Position numbers and translations under genes: made by a program
Notes under the pieces: generated by a model
Seen by the model: the letters and a program-made list of their open reading frames with translations, nothing else
What the model was told of the DNA's origin: nothing
Databases searched by the model: none
Origin: Mesorhizobium loti
GTDB taxonomy: Bacteria > Pseudomonadota > Alphaproteobacteria > Rhizobiales > Rhizobiaceae
NCBI RefSeq assembly: GCF_002858745.1
Contig: NZ_PJRO01000020.1
Location: 1-64,000 of the forward strand
Length of the DNA stretch: 64,000 nt
Reading direction: 5' to 3'
Shown here: positions 60,190-64,000 of the stretch, in pieces
How the letters are laid out: each line of letters opens with the position of its first letter
Position numbering within the stretch: position 1 is the first letter of the stretch

Positions 60190-61002
60190 TCAGTGCGCGC
60201 GGTCCCGTTGATCTTGCTGGTCGCAGAAGCGCTCGAATTCACCGAGGAAACGCGCGAAGTTGCGGGCTGCGGTTTCCAGCAGTTGCTCTCCGATTTCCGG
60301 CGTCGCCGCGGCGGCGTTGCCGCACGCCCCGGAAGCACTGAGGTCTTCGATCGTCCAGGCCGGGCGGGCGCGGCCGGGCGCCAGGCCGATATGGGCATAA
60401 TCGTGCTGCCAGTTCTCTGCCTGGTTGGCGAAATCGCCCGCCCGATCCATGGCGACGAGCCCCGGCTTCAAAGCCAGCATGGCGCTTGTTTCGATCAGGC
60501 CGGCATGGATGCCGAAGGCGCTTTCGCGCCCATCGCCATGCCGTTCGGTCTCGTTGAAATTGTACCAGTGGCAGGTGGCGATCCTCAGCCCATGGGCGAT
60601 GTTGAGGTCGCGCGCTGCAATCTCGAGGACGGGGGCGTTGCCGCCATGGGCGTTGAGCAGGACAAGCCGGCGGAAGTTGGTTTTCGCCAGGCTGTGCGCG
60701 AGGTCGCCCAGGATCGCGAGCAAGGTTGCGGCCGACAGCGAAAGCGTTCCCGCAATCGTGCCGTGCTCATTGCTCTTGCCGTAGGAAAAGCCGGGCAAAG
60801 CCAGAATCGAGGGCCCGTCATCCATCCAGGCAAGGGTCCGTTCCAGGACCGCCTCGGCGAGATCGCGGTCGACTGAAACCGGCAGATGAGGGCCATGCTG
60901 TTCGATCGCGCCGACGGGCAGGACACAAATCGCGCGCGCCCGGTCCAGCGCCGCAAAGTCCGGACGCGAAAGGTCGGCCCAGCGCAGGGCGCGGCGCGTC
61001 AT
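60190..61002 (-). CDS. Creatininase-family hydrolase
   Basis: A 270-residue creatininase-superfamily protein. Metal-binding motifs are VGAIEQHGPHLPVSVDRD (Glu and His near residues 34-37), LNAHGGNAPVL and GIHAGLIETSAML. The superfamily includes creatinine amidohydrolase, formamide hydrolases of riboflavin synthesis, MftE and enzymes acting on oxidised inositols. Because its neighbours are sugar-type ABC permeases and an enolase-superfamily dehydratase, a cyclic sugar or amide substrate seems more likely than creatinine. Confidence 0.85.
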   Translation of the reverse strand: MTRRALRWADLSRPDFAALDRARAICVLPVGAIEQHGPHLPVSVDRDLAEAVLERTLAWMDDGPSILALPGFSYGKSNEHGTIAGTLSLSAATLLAILGDLAHSLAKTNFRRLVLLNAHGGNAPVLEIAARDLNIAHGLRIATCHWYNFNETERHGDGRESAFGIHAGLIETSAMLALKPGLVAMDRAGDFANQAENWQHDYAHIGLAPGRARPAWTIEDLSASGACGNAAAATPEIGEQLLETAARNFARFLGEFERFCDQQDQRDRAH

Positions 61003-61063
61003 GCGGGTACCCCGACCTGCGGGTTCGGTTTAGGCCCGGAGCTCAGAACCATCATCTGCCTTT

Positions 61064-62194
61064 CTATTGATAGGATGCGCCCGGAATGAACGGATATTTC
61101 CCGATCAGGCTCTCGTCGATCTCGACGCCGAGCCCTGGACCTTCCGGTGCTTGGATCGTGCCGTCGACGACCTCGATCGGGCTCCCCAGTTCGTCCCGAA
61201 ACGCATTGATCGCCGAGACGTCGGCTTCGTAGATGAACGCGTTGGCTGCGACCGACAGGACATGGGTCGACGCCGCCGTACTCAGCACCGAGGCGCTCGT
61301 GTGCGGCGCGAATTGCAGGTGCCAGGTGTCGGCGAGCGCTGCGATCTTGAGGATTTCGGTGATGCCACCGGTCTTGCAGCAATCCGCCTGCACGAACTGA
61401 ATCAGCTGCTCGCTGATCAGCGCGCGCAGTTCGTGGCGGGTGAAGTGGTTTTCGCCCGCCGCGAGCGGCGTCGAGGTCACGTCGCGCAGGCGCCGGTAAC
61501 CGGGCAGGTTGTCGGGTGTGAAGGGCTCCTCAAGCCATGCCAGCCTGCCGGCTTCGCATATCTCCGCAATGCGGTGGACATCGGCGGTGCGGTAGTGGGT
61601 GCCGGCATCGGCCGCCAGCACGATGGTGTCGCCGAATGCCGCGCGCACGCCGGCGACACGCTCGAGGTCTTTATCCAGCGTGTCACCGACACGCAGCTTC
61701 ATGAAATTGTAGCCCTGGGCGATGTAGCGCTCGATCTCCGCCGTGAGATCATCGACCGGCTGGAAACCGAGGCTGATTCCGCCGGCATAGGCCGCGATAG
61801 GCCGCCGTTTGCCGCCGAGCAGCCTGTAGACCGGCTGGCCGAAATCCTTGCCCTTGATATCCCACAGAGCGAGGTCGACCCCCGAGAGGCCGATCACGGC
61901 GGCAGCACCTGGGCCGTGCGTGGCGATGAAGCGGCGGTAGCTTCTGTCCCAGATCGCTTCGGTCTCTTGGGCGTCCATGCCGACGATGGAGGGGCCGAGC
62001 GCATCGTTGATGAAGGCGGCGATCGTACTCGGCGTCTGGGCATGATGCGCCTCGCCGTAGCCGACAATGCCGTCCAGCGTCTCGATGCGCACCAGCACCA
62101 TGTCGCGTTTGGCCGAACGGCCGACGGCGAAGGTCGCCCCGCCCGGGGTCGGGCAGGACAAGGCAAATGCCTGCACGCTTTTGATCTTGGTCAT
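61064..62194 (-). CDS. Mandelate racemase/muconate lactonizing enzyme family protein
   Basis: A 376-residue enolase-superfamily enzyme. The N-terminal capping domain is followed by a barrel with FMKLRVGD (the KxK-type base at the second strand) near 163-170. The metal ligands lie in VLAADAGTHY (Asp) and AWLEEPFTPDN (Glu), then GENHFTRHELRALI and VQADCCKTGGITEIL, with HTSAS near 295. Known members dehydrate sugar acids or cycloisomerise muconate. The context suggests an acid-sugar dehydratase; the exact substrate cannot be predicted. Confidence 0.84.
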   Translation of the reverse strand: MTKIKSVQAFALSCPTPGGATFAVGRSAKRDMVLVRIETLDGIVGYGEAHHAQTPSTIAAFINDALGPSIVGMDAQETEAIWDRSYRRFIATHGPGAAAVIGLSGVDLALWDIKGKDFGQPVYRLLGGKRRPIAAYAGGISLGFQPVDDLTAEIERYIAQGYNFMKLRVGDTLDKDLERVAGVRAAFGDTIVLAADAGTHYRTADVHRIAEICEAGRLAWLEEPFTPDNLPGYRRLRDVTSTPLAAGENHFTRHELRALISEQLIQFVQADCCKTGGITEILKIAALADTWHLQFAPHTSASVLSTAASTHVLSVAANAFIYEADVSAINAFRDELGSPIEVVDGTIQAPEGPGLGVEIDESLIGKYPFIPGASYQ

Positions 62195-62215
62195 CGTATC
62201 GGTGCCTTTCCGGGA

Positions 62216-63112
62216 TCAGCCCTTCACCGCACCGCCGCCGACGCCGGCAACGAGATGCTTCTGAAGGAAGAAGAAAATCAGCAGGATGGGTGCCGCCGTC
62301 ACCACGCCGCCGGCCATCAGCATGCCCCAGTCGGTCGTGTACTGGCCGATCAGCCCAGAGAGGCCCAATGGCAGCGTGCGATTCTTCTCCGAAAGGATGA
62401 AGGTGGAGGCGTAGAGGAACTCGTTCCAGGTGTGGATCATCACCCAGGTCGCCACCGCGACGATGCCCGGCCGCGCCATCGGCAGGATGACGCGCCAGAA
62501 GGCCTGCCAGCGTGTACAGCCGTCCAGCCGCGCGGCATCCTCCAGCGAATGCGGCACCTGGGCGAAGAACCCGCGCATCAGCCAGACGCACAGCGGCAGC
62601 ATGTAGCTCAGATAGACCGGGATCAGCCCGTACAAGCTGTCCAACCAGCCCAGGAACTTGAGCTGGATGTAGAACGGGATCAGCAGCAGCACCGGTGGGA
62701 ACATCTGCCCATAGAGCATGAACAGCGGCAGCATCACCGAGCCCTTGAAGCGGTGGCGCGCCATGGCATAGCCGGCGGTGACCGACAGCAGCACGCTGAT
62801 GACGGTGACGCTGATTGTCAGGAACAGGCTGTTCAGCGCAAAGCGCCAGAACTGCGCGCCGACCAGCAGGTCGACATAGTTCTGCAGGGTGATGGAGTGG
62901 GGGACGATCGAGGGTGGCCGCGCGAAGATTTCCTCCTTTGCGCGCAGTGATGTCGCGATCATCCAGTAGAAGGGAAAGACGCACCAGATGAAGGCGGCCC
63001 ACAGGCCGGCGTAGAGCAGCGCCAGGCGCACCGATTTGGGCGTGCGCCGGCGCTTGAGCGGTGCAGCGGAGCGGTCGCGCGCCGTTTCGCGCGTCACGGA
63101 GGATGTCGACAT
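62216..63112 (-). CDS. Carbohydrate ABC permease, MalG type (CUT1)
   Basis: A 298-residue permease with six predicted helices. An N-terminal basic segment precedes LALLYAGLWAAFIWCVFPFYWMIATSL-type first-helix residues, and the EAA loop reads SLEDAARLDGCTRWQAFWRVILP (about 205-227). It is the second membrane subunit, whose partner gene lies just upstream with a 1-nt gap. The substrate-binding protein and ATPase are not in the window. The downstream enzymes probably process the imported compound. Confidence 0.88.
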   Translation of the reverse strand: MSTSSVTRETARDRSAAPLKRRRTPKSVRLALLYAGLWAAFIWCVFPFYWMIATSLRAKEEIFARPPSIVPHSITLQNYVDLLVGAQFWRFALNSLFLTISVTVISVLLSVTAGYAMARHRFKGSVMLPLFMLYGQMFPPVLLLIPFYIQLKFLGWLDSLYGLIPVYLSYMLPLCVWLMRGFFAQVPHSLEDAARLDGCTRWQAFWRVILPMARPGIVAVATWVMIHTWNEFLYASTFILSEKNRTLPLGLSGLIGQYTTDWGMLMAGGVVTAAPILLIFFFLQKHLVAGVGGGAVKG

Positions 63113-63113
63113 C

Positions 63114-64000
63114 TCAGTCGGCTTCCTTGGCCTGGATGAGTTTCAGGTAGATCGTGGTCGCGATCACCAGCCCGACGAACAGCATGGTCGCGACAGCCGA
63201 CGCCCTGCCGAGATCGAAACGCTGGAAGCCGTATTTGTAGGCCAGCGTGAACAGGATCTCGGACGAGCTGAGCGGTCCGCCCTCGGTCATGAGCCAGATC
63301 GCGTTGAAGTTGTTCACCGTGAGGATGAAGGTCAGCACCGCGGCGATGGCGAAGGAGACGCGAATCTGCGGCAGGATCACATGCCACAGCATCCGCCAGC
63401 CTGAAGCCCCGTCCATGGATGCCGCTTCCAGGATGGATTTGGGCACGAGTTGCAGGGCCGCCAGCAGGAGCAGCATCACGAATGGCGTGCCCTTCCAGAT
63501 GCTCTCGACGGTCACGGCATAGAGCGCAGTGGCCGTGTCGCCCAGCCAGGGGTGGTAGTCGTTGATCACGCCCAGGCGCACCAGCATCTCGTTGACGATG
63601 CCGACGCTGGGGTCATACATCCAGCGCCACGTGAGCACAGCGACCACGCTCGGCACCACCCATGGCACCAGGATGCCCGAGCGGAAGAAGCCGATGCCCG
63701 GCACGATGCGGTGCAGCAGCAGTGCCAGCGCAAGACCGAGCCCGAGTTGCGCCACGACATTGAGCACCACCCAGATCACCGTGTTGAGTGAAGCGCGCAC
63801 GAAATTCGGATCGGCGAAGACCCGTTCGAAGTTGCGCATGCCGACGAAAGGCATGTCGCCGCTGTTCAGCGTGCGCAAGGTCACGTCATAGAAGGCCGAG
63901 GTAATGCCGGACACGACCGGGTACACCACCACGCCGATCGCAATCAGGATGGCCGGCATGACCATGAGGTAAGGGTAGAGACGCGCACCCGTGCCGTTCT
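63114..64000 (-). CDS. Carbohydrate ABC permease, MalF type (CUT1), 5' end beyond the window
   Basis: At least 295 residues; the reading frame stays open to the right edge (ARLYPYLMVMPAILIAIGVV), so the true start lies beyond the window and the first internal Met is not the start. Six helices are expected. The EAA loop is SILEAASMDGASGWRMLWHVILPQI, and GILVPWVVPSVVAVLTWRWMYD precedes it. It pairs with the MalG-type permease downstream and heads the visible part of the operon. Confidence 0.87.
   Translation of the reverse strand, partial: NGTGARLYPYLMVMPAILIAIGVVVYPVVSGITSAFYDVTLRTLNSGDMPFVGMRNFERVFADPNFVRASLNTVIWVVLNVVAQLGLGLALALLLHRIVPGIGFFRSGILVPWVVPSVVAVLTWRWMYDPSVGIVNEMLVRLGVINDYHPWLGDTATALYAVTVESIWKGTPFVMLLLLAALQLVPKSILEAASMDGASGWRMLWHVILPQIRVSFAIAAVLTFILTVNNFNAIWLMTEGGPLSSSEILFTLAYKYGFQRFDLGRASAVATMLFVGLVIATTIYLKLIQAKEAD

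Noticed and set aside
61067..62950. 627-codon plus-strand open frame
   Set aside because: It spans the antisense of two clear genes (enolase-superfamily protein and permease) and has no homology features.
1..64000. CRISPR arrays, tRNA/rRNA genes, insertion sequences, prophage, integrase or attachment sites
   Set aside because: No regularly spaced repeats, tRNA-like cloverleaves, transposase motifs or integrase motifs were recognised on either strand; nothing supports an integrated element.

Overview
The window looks like chromosomal or megaplasmid DNA from a Mesorhizobium-like member of the Hyphomicrobiales (Rhizobiales). The evidence is high GC with strong G/C at third codon positions, a rhizobial-type porin, an ectoine-uptake operon of the ehu/eut type described in Sinorhizobium meliloti, and many ABC and TRAP importers with dedicated regulators. 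No rRNA, tRNA, CRISPR array, insertion sequence or phage gene was seen. The density of uptake-plus-catabolism operons suggests a nutritionally versatile soil or rhizosphere bacterium. All identifications rest on reading motifs and gene order, not on database searches.

Layout. (1) 1-3736: the end of a dipeptide-type ABC ATPase, a porin, an exported serine beta-lactamase/DD-peptidase-like hydrolase, and a membrane dipeptidase broken by one in-frame amber codon. (2) 3733-18703: the ectoine/5-hydroxyectoine locus. On the minus strand are doeC-like (ssd), doeD-like (atf) and an MDR oxidoreductase. Then come a small P-loop kinase, an Lrp/AsnC regulator and the MocR-type regulator EnuR. Finally one long operon runs ehuABCD-eutABC-eutD(doeA)-eutE(doeB). 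EhuABCD import the solutes, EutABC are thought to convert hydroxyectoine to ectoine, EutD opens the ring, EutE deacetylates, and the aminotransferase and dehydrogenase lead to aspartate. (3) 18794-32271: a surface-polysaccharide locus with a chain-length regulator, two GT4 glycosyltransferases, a polymerase/ligase-like membrane protein, a beta-propeller protein, a WecG/TagA transferase, a flippase, a GH5 hydrolase, a fatty-acid-hydroxylase-like protein and a GNAT acyltransferase. Genes alternate strand almost one by one.

(4) 32312-40848: a FecBCD-type metallophore importer, a co-transcribed NtaA/SnaA/DszA-type flavin monooxygenase, an IclR regulator and a TonB-dependent receptor. A 23-bp element lies both in the divergent importer promoter and in front of the receptor gene, tying the two together. 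I read this as a possible import-and-degrade system for a metal chelate, and it is the best candidate here for something undescribed. (5) 40880-47639: a LacI regulator facing an FbpABC/AfuABC-like importer, a metallo-beta-lactamase-fold hydrolase and a dual-specificity phosphatase, with a perfect 16-bp palindrome between them. This looks like uptake and dephosphorylation of a phosphorylated compound.

(6) 47631-58703: uronate catabolism. It contains a Gfo/Idh/MocA oxidoreductase, uxuA and uxuB on the minus strand, then uxaC, a TRAP transporter, a GntR regulator, kduI, kduD and a KdgF-like cupin on the plus strand. Saturated and unsaturated uronates would both funnel to 2-keto-3-deoxygluconate. 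(7) 58761-64000: a minus-strand operon of sugar-type ABC permeases (the first cut by the window edge), an enolase-superfamily enzyme, a creatininase-family hydrolase and an FAD-linked oxidase, of unknown substrate.
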